From the NCBI GenBank assembly GCA_023261525.1, contig JAHFOU010000041.1, positions 1 through 11,632 on the forward strand: 11,632 nucleotides of DNA, in the 5' to 3' direction. Positions within the stretch are counted from its first letter, which is position 1. Every line of letters begins with the position of its first letter. The notes under the pieces were generated by a model. The model ran no database searches and was not told the origin of the DNA. It saw nothing but the letters and a program-made list of their open reading frames with translations. The translations under genes and the position numbers were made by a program. The DNA comes from Planctomycetota bacterium. Its GTDB lineage: Bacteria > Planctomycetota > SBBH01 > JAHFOU01. Below are positions 1 to 7,205 of the stretch, piece after piece.

Positions 1-6
1 GCCCCT

Positions 7-1131
7 TCAACCGGCTCTGAGGCGGAAGACGCCCAGGGCCCGCTTGAGGTCCCGGACCGAGTCCCCCCCGAACTTCTCCAGCAGGGCGTCGGACAGCACC
101 CAGGCCAGCATGGCCTCGGCCACGGGCACCGCGGCGGGAACCACGCAGGTGTCCGAGCGCTGATAGGAGGCGGCCACGGCCTTCTTCGAGAGCAGGTCCA
201 CGGAGGGGAGGCCCTTCTTCAGGGTCGAGATGGGCTTGAGAAGGATCCGGGCCTCCACGACCCCGCCATTGGTGATCCCGCCTTCCAGGCCTCCGGCCCG
301 GTTGGTCGGACGGAAGTAGCCCCGGCCCCGGCTCCAGCGGATGGCGTCCTGGGACCGGCTCCCGACGGAGGCGGCCTGGGCCTCGGCCTGGCCGAGCAGG
401 ACGCCCTTGACCGACTGGATGGACATCAGGGCCTGGGCAATGCGGCCGTCCAGCTTGCGGTCCCACTGGACGGAACTGCCCAACCCAGGCGGCACGCCGA
501 AGGCCGAGACCTGGACGACGCCGCCGAGGGTCTCCCCGGCGGCCTTGGCCCGGTCCACGGCCTTGAGCATGCGCCCGGCGGCGGCCCGGTCCGCGCAACG
601 CACCGGCGAGGCCTCGACGGCCGCGAGCCTGCGGCGGTCGGAGAGGTCCGCGGGCCCCGCCTTCACCGTCCCGATCTGGAGGACCTGGGCCGCGCAGGAG
701 ATCCCGGCCTCGGCCAACAGGGCCTTGCAGACGGCGCCCAGGGCCGTGCGCATGGCGGTCTCCCGCGCGCTGGCCCGCTCGGAGACGAACCGGGTGTCGT
801 CGAAGCCCCACTTCAGGCACCCGGCCAGGTCGGCGTGGCCCGGACGGGGCACGCGGTTCGGCGGAACCTCCAGCCCCTCCCAGTTCTTGTAGTCGAGGTT
901 CTCGATCACCAGCGCCAGCGGGGCCCCGGTGGTGACCCCGCGGACCAGGCCGGCCAGGATGCGGGCCTGGTCCTTCTCGATGCGCTGGCGGCCGCCGCGG
1001 CCATGGGCGAACTGGCGGCGGGCGAGGTCCCTGCGGATCTCCGCTTCTGACAGCCTCAGCCCGGCGGGCAGGCCGTCCAGGATGCCGACCAGGGCGGGGC
1101 CATGGGACTCGCCGGCGGTGAGGAGGCGCAC
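7..1131 (-). CDS. aroC: Chorismate synthase (complete, 374 aa)
   Basis: Converts 5-enolpyruvylshikimate-3-phosphate to chorismate, the last step of the cytosolic shikimate pathway, using reduced FMN. Visible family motifs in order: TAGESHG at residues 5-11 with the conserved catalytic His10; PRPGHAD at 95-101 with the second conserved His99; the signature SERASARETAMR at 117-128; NRAGGLEGGITNGG at 277-290; and QRSDTCVVPAAVPVAEAML at 324-342, with Asp327 of the RSD motif. The length of 374 aa is normal for the family. The start is GTG, 4 nt after the TAG stop of the pseudopilin-like gene, with GGGAG 7 nt upstream. A start here gives exactly the usual N-terminus, in which the GESHG motif begins about six residues in. 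It is the last gene of the leftward chain visible here. Its substrate is made by aroA two genes upstream. Family assignment is essentially certain. Confidence 0.98.
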   Translation of the reverse strand: MRLLTAGESHGPALVGILDGLPAGLRLSEAEIRRDLARRQFAHGRGGRQRIEKDQARILAGLVRGVTTGAPLALVIENLDYKNWEGLEVPPNRVPRPGHADLAGCLKWGFDDTRFVSERASARETAMRTALGAVCKALLAEAGISCAAQVLQIGTVKAGPADLSDRRRLAAVEASPVRCADRAAAGRMLKAVDRAKAAGETLGGVVQVSAFGVPPGLGSSVQWDRKLDGRIAQALMSIQSVKGVLLGQAEAQAASVGSRSQDAIRWSRGRGYFRPTNRAGGLEGGITNGGVVEARILLKPISTLKKGLPSVDLLSKKAVAASYQRSDTCVVPAAVPVAEAMLAWVLSDALLEKFGGDSVRDLKRALGVFRLRAG

Positions 1132-1135
1132 CCTT

Positions 1136-4100
1136 CTACTCCCTGGCCTCTGCCCAGGACGAGAGCCGGAGCCCTCCGGGCGGATCGTAGAGAAGCGTCA
1201 GGTCATCGAGGACAGGGGAGTCCAGGATGGGCGTGTTCGAATCCAGGGGCGTCACCCGCCGGAACACCACCCTCAGGCGCAGGCCGCCCGCGGGCGAGGT
1301 CCCCCGGACGTCCCACTCCTGACGCTCGGGGGTCCAGCCCCGTCCCTGCGTCGAACGGGAGCGGACAGGATCGCCGCCGAAGAGGTACTGGCCACCCGCG
1401 GGGTCCACGAGCTCGAGCTCCGCGTACTCGTCGGGAAGGTCCACGGGGCGGTACCAGGTCCAGTGGATGGTGCGGATCAGGGATCCGGCGGGCAGGAAGA
1501 CGGGGGCGCTCAGCCAGGAGGCGGCCTCGTCGTCCGTCGGGGCGGGGTCGCCCGGGGCCTTGTAGGCGGCCCCCTTGTAGTAGCGGCCGGACTTGTAGCG
1601 GCCGGAGGCCAGGATCCCGGGGCTGAGCAGGGTGTCGGCCGGAACCGCCCCCCCTCCGTCAGGCGCCCCGCCGAAGTCCCAGATCCCGAACTCGTCCAGG
1701 GTGGCGTCGGCGCCCCCGGCGTCATAGGTCGGGAAATTCGCCGACAGGAAATCCGTGCGGGCGTCGCGCTGGGCGAGCGGACCCAGGGCGATCAGGTGGG
1801 CCAGGGCCCCGCCGTCGGCATCCAGCGTGAGGTCCGTGGCCAGCAGGGGGGCATTCGAGGAATACCGGTAGGTATCGTTGGAGCCCTGACCTCCGGCGGA
1901 GCCGTCGTTGAGGACGATCTCCCCGCAGGCATGGTTGGTGTTGGCCAGGAAATCCCAGGCCATCGTGACCAGGGACCAGCGGTGGGGCTGGGGCCAGACG
2001 CAGGTGAAACGGTGCTCCGCGTTGGTGTCGCCCGCGGCCTGCCCCACCTCGAACTGCGCGCAGAGGCCCGTGAAGTTGTTCCAGAGGGCGTCCCCGACGA
2101 AGAAGAACTGCATGTTGGCGGGATTCGACGATTGGACGACGTTGGGCGCCATCACGTACGGGTGGCTCCTGCCAAAATTCCTCTGCAGGTAATCCGGCTT
2201 CACCCAGAAGGACATCACCCCATGGAAGCCGTTCATGTTGCCCCGGCCCAGGTAGGCCGGCACATGCAGGGATTCCGCGTAGACCCCGTCGGGGTAGAGC
2301 GTGTTGAGCTTCGGCACCTGGAAGACGCTGTTGCCCAGCTCGTTCGTCGCCAGCTGGGAGGCGAAGGCCTGGCACTGGCTGTTGCCCTTCGCCACATCCA
2401 GGTCGAAGCGGTCGTCGAAACGAGCCAGCAGGGTGAGGTCCTGGCTCGCGGCCGTGACCGCATAGAAGTCGCCCGCCTCCGTCTCCACCGTCGCCAGCTG
2501 GAGGTTCCCGTCGTAGTCCGCCGGGGTCATGACCAGAGCCCCGGAAGGACGCGTGCAGGGCTCGGGATAGCTCTGCAGGGCCACCCCCTGCCCCATCCCC
2601 GCCAGGGCATGCCCCCAGGTCCTCTCCCGTCCGGGACCCCGGCTCAGGCTGAGGAAGGAGGCCTGCCCGGGAAGGCGGACCCCGGTCTCGTCTCCGAAGA
2701 CCTCCGCCGCCCCCAGGCTGTCGGAAACGAAGTCCCGCTGGGTGCTCAGCCTCAGCACGGAAGGTCCGGCCAGGGTGCTTTTCAGCGTCCTGGCGGCCAG
2801 GAGCCTTCCGGCGCCGTCCAGCACCCGCCCGAGGCTTTCCAGCTCCAGGGGCTGGAAGGCCCCGTCCAGGCTGAACTCCGTCGAATAGGCCGACAGGTCG
2901 CTCTTGTCCACGGTCTTCCAGAGGCTGAGGTTCGGGTTCAGTTTGTTCAGGTCCGTGTTCGGATTGAAATTCGCCTTCAGGAGGTCCCGCTTCGGCGCGG
3001 AAAAGACGCCCCCCGACTCGTCGTAGGCGGCCTGGGCGTCCGCGAGGCGGGTCTCGGCGGCGGCCCAGGCGGCCTCGTTCGAGGCCGTGGGGTCGGCCTC
3101 ATAGGCGGCCCAGGCGTCGTCGTAGTCGGCCTGGGCGGCGTCGAGGGCGGCCTGGGCCTCGTCGGTCGTGATCCTCAGCAAGCTGTCGCAGAGGGCGTTG
3201 AACTGGGACCAGGTCTTCACCTCGGCAACGGACCGGAGGATGCCGTCGGCCATCTTGTGGCAGTCGTCCGTGGGCGACCAGGCGTTCGTAAGCTGGGTCA
3301 GGCGCATGAACCCCGCACGATTGCCATCCCTCCAGGCCGTCGTGTTGGACTCGTCCCGATAGGCCCCCTTCAGGCCGTCCAGCAGGGCGATCAGGACGGG
3401 GCGCCGCCGGCGCGCCCAGGCGAAGGAGACGGGCGCCCTGCCCAGGATCCTCCCCGCGCCGATCCTCTCGAACCCGGGCGCGTAGCTCCCCGGGACGTCG
3501 ACCCTGCGGATGGCCTTGATCTCGGAGGCGCCCCGGTAGGGCATCGACTCCCCTTCCGGAGGGTTGTTCGGCTTGATGACCCGCTTGTCCACCCAGGCAC
3601 TGAAGGTGAGGTAGGGCCTGAAGGCCTCCAGCTTGGATGGGCTGAAGCCCGCGGCCCCGACCTGCTCCCAGCCCTGCCAGCCCGACGCCGGCCTCCGGGT
3701 GACCAGGTTCTCCCCGTCGGTCCGGTCCACCGGGAGCCCGTCGTCCGCGCCGTCCTCCCGGTCCAGGGCCTCGGCCAGGGTGCCCAGGATGCGCCTCAGC
3801 ACCGCGTTGTACCCCGCCGTGGCCGGCTGGGCGGGGTCCCCCCCGTTGACGAAGATCCCCCCGGAGTGGACCTTCAGCGCATAGGTTCCCTTGGCGGTGT
3901 CCGAAGCCAGGGCCCCGCTGTATCCGCGGTCCCTGCCGTCCATCCTCAGTTCTGCGGGGCCTCCGGCCGACGACCGGACGCAGAAGCTCGGCCTCAGGGC
4001 ATTCCTCAGCGGGCAGGCGTCGGTGTCGGCCGGGGAGCCCGGGCCGGTCCGGTGGTAGACCTCCTGGGCGGCCTCATAGCCGGACAGCTGAAGATCCCCG

Positions 4101-4342
4101 TCCCAGTCCTCGCCGAGATAGGCATTGGCGGCGGCATCCGGGTCCTGGCCCAGGGCGACGCGGGCGACCGCGTCCTCGATCCCGCTGCGGGCCAGGAGAA
4201 AGGCCCGGGTGGCCTCCAGGCGCTGCTGGGAGGCCTTGCGCTCCAGGCGGGCCACGGTCACGAGCACCGCGGCCAGGGCGGCCAGCACCCCGAGCACGCC
4301 GACCACCACGAGCAGGGCGATGCCACGGCCAGGGCTCTTCAT
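1136..4342 (-). CDS. Very large GspK/PilX-like pseudopilin with a LamG-like region (1068 aa)
   Basis: The N-terminus looks like a type III (prepilin) signal: KSPGRG, then a long hydrophobic helix (residues 8-30) and a charged amphipathic helix (to about 65). Cleavage after Gly7 would leave Val, not Glu, at +5; GspK minor pseudopilins also lack Glu5. Residues 160-250 resemble the GspK core: a short VNGGD segment, a helix, then WEQVGA...KLEAFRPYLT. Next come an Ala-rich coiled-coil insert (394-443), a LamG/concanavalin-like region (about 700-892, with SFWVKPD, HRWSLVTMAWD and ATLDEFGIWDFG), and a C-terminal probable beta-sandwich (940-1054). GspK is usually about 300 aa, so this is some three times longer. 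The ATG overlaps the aroA stop (ATGA) and has GGAGGG 9 nt upstream; an in-frame ATG at 4396 lies deeper in aroA and is less likely. Expected role: tip or minor component of a pilus or type II secretion-like filament. The function is inferred, and no other pilus genes are in view. Confidence 0.75.
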   Translation of the reverse strand: MKSPGRGIALLVVVGVLGVLAALAAVLVTVARLERKASQQRLEATRAFLLARSGIEDAVARVALGQDPDAAANAYLGEDWDGDLQLSGYEAAQEVYHRTGPGSPADTDACPLRNALRPSFCVRSSAGGPAELRMDGRDRGYSGALASDTAKGTYALKVHSGGIFVNGGDPAQPATAGYNAVLRRILGTLAEALDREDGADDGLPVDRTDGENLVTRRPASGWQGWEQVGAAGFSPSKLEAFRPYLTFSAWVDKRVIKPNNPPEGESMPYRGASEIKAIRRVDVPGSYAPGFERIGAGRILGRAPVSFAWARRRRPVLIALLDGLKGAYRDESNTTAWRDGNRAGFMRLTQLTNAWSPTDDCHKMADGILRSVAEVKTWSQFNALCDSLLRITTDEAQAALDAAQADYDDAWAAYEADPTASNEAAWAAAETRLADAQAAYDESGGVFSAPKRDLLKANFNPNTDLNKLNPNLSLWKTVDKSDLSAYSTEFSLDGAFQPLELESLGRVLDGAGRLLAARTLKSTLAGPSVLRLSTQRDFVSDSLGAAEVFGDETGVRLPGQASFLSLSRGPGRERTWGHALAGMGQGVALQSYPEPCTRPSGALVMTPADYDGNLQLATVETEAGDFYAVTAASQDLTLLARFDDRFDLDVAKGNSQCQAFASQLATNELGNSVFQVPKLNTLYPDGVYAESLHVPAYLGRGNMNGFHGVMSFWVKPDYLQRNFGRSHPYVMAPNVVQSSNPANMQFFFVGDALWNNFTGLCAQFEVGQAAGDTNAEHRFTCVWPQPHRWSLVTMAWDFLANTNHACGEIVLNDGSAGGQGSNDTYRYSSNAPLLATDLTLDADGGALAHLIALGPLAQRDARTDFLSANFPTYDAGGADATLDEFGIWDFGGAPDGGGAVPADTLLSPGILASGRYKSGRYYKGAAYKAPGDPAPTDDEAASWLSAPVFLPAGSLIRTIHWTWYRPVDLPDEYAELELVDPAGGQYLFGGDPVRSRSTQGRGWTPERQEWDVRGTSPAGGLRLRVVFRRVTPLDSNTPILDSPVLDDLTLLYDPPGGLRLSSWAEARE
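1139..1143 (-). promoter_or_regulatory. Ribosome binding site of aroC
   Basis: GGGAG reads on the minus strand 7 nt before the GTG start of aroC, inside the last codons of the upstream gene. It supports the GTG start at 1131 and translation closely following the pseudopilin-like gene. Confidence 0.6.
1667..2245 (-). other. LamG/concanavalin-like domain within the pseudopilin-like protein
   Basis: Residues about 700-892 follow the order typical of LamG-type jelly-roll domains: a SFWVKPD strand, a central HRWSLVTMAWDF strand, a short EIVLNDGS turn matching the usual 'vNG' ligand loop position, and a closing ATLDEFGIWD strand. In other proteins such domains bind carbohydrate or protein surfaces, so this part may be the adhesive head. 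Boundaries are estimated by eye and the assignment rests on motif pattern only. Confidence 0.55.
3014..3163 (-). repeat. Ala-rich coiled-coil repeat inside the pseudopilin-like gene
   Basis: Residues 394-443 of the pseudopilin-like protein are built from variants of an AQAAxD / DDAWAAYEAD pattern: AQAALDA, AQADYDD, AWAAYEAD, EAAWAAAE, DAQAAYDE. At DNA level the plus strand shows short direct repeats such as GGCGGCCTGGGC at 3026-3037 and 3146-3157, and related GGCGGCCCAGGCG copies between them. The composition (Ala, Asp, Glu, Trp/Tyr) predicts an acidic helical coiled coil inserted between globular regions. Confidence 0.6.
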
Positions 4343-5619
4343 CGCGATGCGCCCTCCAGGATCCTCGAAAACTCCGGGAAGGAGATGCCGATGCATTCCG
4401 CCCCCCGGACCACGGTCCTTCCCTCGGCCATCGTGCCCGCCATCGCCAGCGCCATGGCGATGCGGTGATCCCCCGCAGATCCTACCACAGCGCCCCTCAG
4501 GCGGGCCGGACCTTCCACGAGGAAGCCGTCCGCCGTGCCCTCGATGCGCGCCCCCAGGGCGCGCAGTCCCGTGACCAGGGTGTCGATGCGGTCGCTCTCC
4601 TTCACCCTCAGCTCCCCGGCCCCCGTCACCCGGGTCTCGCCCCGGGCCTGGCAGGCGGCCACGGCCAGGGCCGGGAGCTCGTCGATGAGGGCGGGAACCT
4701 CGGCCGGAAGGATGCAGGTGCCCTTCAGGTCGCCCCCTTCCACTTCAAGGTCGCCGACCTCCTCCCCGCCCGCCGTTCCCATGGGCCTCACCCGCACACA
4801 GGCCCCCATGCGCCTGAGGACCTCGAGAAAGCCCAGGCGGCCGGGGTTGAGACAGACCCCTTCGGCCAGGATGCGGGAACCCGGCCGGCCGGCTGCGGCG
4901 CAGAGCAGGAAGGCGGCCGAGGAGGGATCCCCCGGGATGTCCAGGTCGGCGCCCTCCCAGGAGGCCCCGCCCTGGACGGAGACCGTCCCGTCCGCGACGC
5001 CCACCTCCACGCCGAGGAAACGCAGCATCCGCTCAGTATGGTCCCGGGTCGGCAGGGTCTCCTCCACCGAAGTCCGCCCCTCGGCGGAGAGGCCGGCCAG
5101 CAGGACCGCCGTCTTCACCTGGGCGCTGGGGACCGGGGACTTCCAGGAGATCCCCTTCAGGCGTCCGCCCTTCACCGTGAGCGGAGGCCGTCCTCCCTCC
5201 TCGCAGGAGATGTCCGCGCCCATGGCCCTGAGCGGGACCGCCACGCGCTCCATGGGCCGGCGGCGCAAGGAGGGGTCCCCGGTCAGCGTGACCTCGAAGG
5301 GGCAGGCGGCCAGCACCCCGGCCAGCATGCGCAGGGTGGACCCGGAGTTTCCGCAATCGAGGGCGCCGGCCGGAGCCCTCAGGGACTCCCGGCCTCCGCC
5401 GGACAGGACGACCTCCCCGCCTTCCCGCGCGACGGCAGCGCCCAGGGCCTCGAGCACGCCCACGGTGGAGAGGGCGTCCGCCGCGCTCGAGAAGCCCCGG
5501 ATCCGCCCCCCCTTGCGGGAGAGGGCCAGCAGGATGGACGCCCGGTGGGACAGGGCCTTGTCCCCCGGGACCTTCAGGCGGGCTCTCAGGGCCGGGGCGG
5601 GAAGAACCTCAAGATCCAC
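4339..5619 (-). CDS. aroA: 3-phosphoshikimate 1-carboxyvinyltransferase (EPSP synthase, 426 aa)
   Basis: Transfers enolpyruvyl from PEP to shikimate-3-phosphate, the sixth shikimate-pathway step, in the cytosol. Visible motifs: PGDKALSHRA at 18-27 with the substrate-binding Lys21; LDCGNSGSTLRM at 87-98 (PEP/glyphosate loop); SAQVK at 165-169; TRDHTERML at 191-199; the catalytic Asp313 in LIDELPAL; KESDRI at 340-345; and GDHRIAMA at 383-390. The length of 426 aa is typical. RDHTE and SAQVK are shared with class II (CP4-like) enzymes, but GDKA replaces GDK(S/T) and the PEP loop keeps the ordinary GNSG rather than CP4's GNAA, so the class is ambiguous. The GTG start lies 4 nt after the lipoprotein stop with no clear Shine-Dalgarno, suggesting translational coupling. 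The stop overlaps the next gene (ATGA). Confidence 0.97.
   Translation of the reverse strand: MDLEVLPAPALRARLKVPGDKALSHRASILLALSRKGGRIRGFSSAADALSTVGVLEALGAAVAREGGEVVLSGGGRESLRAPAGALDCGNSGSTLRMLAGVLAACPFEVTLTGDPSLRRRPMERVAVPLRAMGADISCEEGGRPPLTVKGGRLKGISWKSPVPSAQVKTAVLLAGLSAEGRTSVEETLPTRDHTERMLRFLGVEVGVADGTVSVQGGASWEGADLDIPGDPSSAAFLLCAAAGRPGSRILAEGVCLNPGRLGFLEVLRRMGACVRVRPMGTAGGEEVGDLEVEGGDLKGTCILPAEVPALIDELPALAVAACQARGETRVTGAGELRVKESDRIDTLVTGLRALGARIEGTADGFLVEGPARLRGAVVGSAGDHRIAMALAMAGTMAEGRTVVRGAECIGISFPEFSRILEGASR
4352..4357 (-). promoter_or_regulatory. Ribosome binding site deciding the pseudopilin-like gene start
   Basis: GGAGGG on the minus strand lies 9 nt before the ATG at 4342, within the aroA 3' end. 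It favours the ATG that overlaps the aroA stop over the in-frame ATG 54 nt upstream, which would add 18 non-hydrophobic residues before the prepilin-like leader. Confidence 0.65.
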
Positions 5620-5623
5620 CGGA

Positions 5624-6370
5624 TCAGAAGGAGAAGATCCAGAGGAGGCGGCGGCTGTGCCTGCGGCAGGCGTGGTCGCCCTCGCGGTAGACCCGCTCGG
5701 AGGAGCCCCAGAGGCCCAGCAGGTTCAGGTCCGTCAGGCGGACCTCCTGCACGCTCCCGTCGGCCCCGCGATCCACGGTGCGCAGGCCCAGGTTGAGGAT
5801 GCCCAGGAGGCCCAGGTTCACCTCGTCCGAATGATGGGAGAGCAGGAGCGGGGAGCTGACGTGCCAGAGGTAGTTGTTCCGGTAGAACCAGAACGGCACG
5901 GCCCCGCGGATCCCGCCGAACTCCAGGGCCGGGATCTCCTCCCGGCTCGATCCGGCGGGCAGGAACCAGAACAGCCTCCGGGAGCGCTCGCGGACCAGGC
6001 GGTCCCCTTCCAGGAACTGGCGCTCCGTGGTGTTGTGGAAGCCCAGGAGGTTGAAGTCCCGCATGAGGACCCCGGAGGCCCGGCCGTCGGCGGTCCGGTC
6101 GACGCGGGTGGTCCCCACGTGGAGGATCCCGAACAACCCCAGGGAGAAGTCCTTCTTGTGGTACATCCCCAGGAGGGGGATGGACACATAGCCTTCCTCG
6201 CCCCAGCTGTAGAACCCCAGGGGAGGGATGCCCTCCATGCCGGAGGAGGCCGCCGCCAGGGCCAGTTCCTCCTCGGGGGAGCCGGGAAGCTGGCGGACCG
6301 TCCCGCCGCATCCGGACAGTCCGGCGGCCAGGAGCAGGAGGGACAGGACCAGGAAGGCTCTCGGGTTCAC
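5624..6370 (-). CDS. Lipoprotein with tandem internal duplication (248 aa), unknown function
   Basis: I do not recognise the family. The N-terminus is a clear lipoprotein signal: MNPR, a hydrophobic stretch (5-19), then the lipobox LSGC with Cys21 as the expected lipidated residue, followed by Gly-Gly. Outer-membrane attachment is likely in a Gram-negative cell. The mature part is two copies of one module, residues 48-137 and 157-246, aligning without gaps at a 109-residue offset with about 39 of 90 identities by hand count. Each copy has WFY/GFY, a PLL strand, GL(F/L)GIL, VDR.ADG, D.NLLG, ER...EGD and SRRL.W elements. The alternating hydrophobic pattern suggests repeated beta strands. The GTG start overlaps the upstream stop (GTGA); the same frame stays open far upstream into the membrane-protein gene, but only this start gives a signal peptide. 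A promoter-like element lies just upstream. Confidence 0.85.
   Translation of the reverse strand: MNPRAFLVLSLLLLAAGLSGCGGTVRQLPGSPEEELALAAASSGMEGIPPLGFYSWGEEGYVSIPLLGMYHKKDFSLGLFGILHVGTTRVDRTADGRASGVLMRDFNLLGFHNTTERQFLEGDRLVRERSRRLFWFLPAGSSREEIPALEFGGIRGAVPFWFYRNNYLWHVSSPLLLSHHSDEVNLGLLGILNLGLRTVDRGADGSVQEVRLTDLNLLGLWGSSERVYREGDHACRRHSRRLLWIFSF
5633..5902 (-). repeat. Lipoprotein repeat copy 2
   Basis: Encodes residues 157-246, nearly to the C-terminus, and is the homologue of copy 1. Divergence to about 43% amino-acid identity implies an old duplication kept by selection, not a recent copying event. Confidence 0.8.
5960..6229 (-). repeat. Lipoprotein repeat copy 1
   Basis: Encodes residues 48-137 of the lipoprotein. 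It aligns gap-free with copy 2 at 109 residues offset. Key shared elements are FY, VS.PLL, LGL.GIL, VDR.ADG, D.NLLG, ER, EGD and SRRL.W. Confidence 0.8.
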
Positions 6371-7176
6371 GGCAGAGGGGATTGTACCGGCCCTGGGGAG
6401 GCAGTCAAACGGGGAGCCCCGCCCCAATGACGCCGGGCCTTCCGGATGACCGGAGGGCTCCAGGAAGGCATCCGCGGCAGGTCCTCCACCGAGAACCGGC
6501 GGGACCAGAACAGCGGGCAGGAGCCGTGGGCCGGGATGTCCTCGCGCAACCGGATGGGCAGGGGCTCCATCCCGTCCACGCACAGCTCCAGCTCCACCTC
6601 CCAGACCGGGTAGGGGTTGTCGTTGACCACCACGGCCTGGAGCTCCAGGGAGCGGAAGGCCCCGGAGCGCATGCGCAGGTTGGTGAGCGGCCTCTCCCCG
6701 GAGGAATCCGCGCGGCGGTCCAGGAAGATGCGCGGGAGATCCGCGGACGCGACCTCCTGCCCCCCCCGCAAGGCCCAGGCCCCGCCCCAGGCCAGGGCGG
6801 CGGCGGCCAGGGCCAGCCCCAGGGCTTCGACGGCACGCAGGTCCCTCGACAGGGTCCGACCCAGGAGGAGTCCGGCCCAGCCGCTCAGGGCCAGCTGGAG
6901 CAGCCAGAACCTCAGGCCTTCCCGGCCGAGTGCGGAAGCGAGCGGGCCCGGGACGGGGAACCAGCCCAGGTCCCCACACCAGCCCGCGACCAGCAGGATG
7001 GCGCCCATCGTCAGCAGGAGGCCCTGGCGGGCCGTCATCGGCCGGGAATGCCCCAGGGCCCTCAGGCCGGCGCAGAGGACGAAGGCGATCATCGGAAGAC
7101 CGAAAAGCTGCCAGGCACTCCAGGGCGGTGTCCCGCCATACAACCAGGACAGGGCCCAGATCCAGGCGGCCAGCAC
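6367..7176 (-). CDS. Five-span membrane protein with C-terminal soluble domain (269-280 aa), unknown function
   Basis: I do not recognise the family. Numbered from the GTG at 7176, hydrophobic segments lie at about 1-13, 22-41, 50-68, 88-108 and 115-137. A soluble C-terminal part of about 125 residues follows, with a beta-rich stretch (SLELQAVVVNDNPYPVWEVELELCV, residues 176-200) that may form an Ig-like sandwich. The GTG at 7176 truncates the first helix and has no ribosome site. An in-frame CTG at 7209 overlaps the glycosyltransferase stop (CTGA) and adds LKPRLTIALAA, a natural positive-then-hydrophobic start, so the true protein may be 280 aa. The stop overlaps the lipoprotein start (GTGA). 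The last 14 residues, Pro-rich, coincide with a promoter-like element. Position between a glycosyltransferase and a lipoprotein suggests an envelope role, which is inference only. Confidence 0.75.
   Translation of the reverse strand: MLAAWIWALSWLYGGTPPWSAWQLFGLPMIAFVLCAGLRALGHSRPMTARQGLLLTMGAILLVAGWCGDLGWFPVPGPLASALGREGLRFWLLQLALSGWAGLLLGRTLSRDLRAVEALGLALAAAALAWGGAWALRGGQEVASADLPRIFLDRRADSSGERPLTNLRMRSGAFRSLELQAVVVNDNPYPVWEVELELCVDGMEPLPIRLREDIPAHGSCPLFWSRRFSVEDLPRMPSWSPPVIRKARRHWGGAPRLTASPGPVQSPLP
6381..6408 (-). promoter_or_regulatory. Sigma70-like promoter before the lipoprotein gene
   Basis: On the minus strand TTGACT (6408-6403) and TACAAT (6386-6381) are separated by 16 nt, each one mismatch from consensus. 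The expected start of transcription is near 6374, about 4 nt before the GTG start of the lipoprotein. The element lies within the last codons of the five-span membrane-protein gene, in an otherwise very GC-rich stretch. It would give the lipoprotein-aroA-pseudopilin-aroC block its own transcript with a very short leader. Confidence 0.5.
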
Positions 7177-7205
7177 GGCGGCCAGGGCGATGGTGAGACG
7201 GGGTT

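Noticed and set aside
4343..4396. Upstream ATG start for the pseudopilin-like gene
   Set aside because: It would add 18 residues before the prepilin leader and overlap aroA by 58 nt. The ATG at 4342 has a ribosome site at good distance and the standard ATGA overlap.
929..4468. Plus-strand open frame of 1179 codons opposite the pseudopilin-like gene
   Set aside because: It is a shadow caused by third-position GC bias. The product is Gly/Pro/Val/Gln/Arg-rich without any domain, and it spans three minus-strand genes with clear motifs.
4465..6430. Plus-strand open frames of 443 and 631 codons over aroA and the lipoprotein
   Set aside because: They are antisense to aroA with all its catalytic motifs and to a lipoprotein with a signal peptide. 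Their translations are Arg/Pro/Ser/Gly-rich low-complexity sequence.
5624..6979. A 451-codon version of the lipoprotein starting at 6979
   Set aside because: The first 203 residues are Pro/Gly/Arg-rich shadow of the overlapping membrane-protein gene. The GTG at 6370 gives a proper lipoprotein signal and a GTGA overlap.
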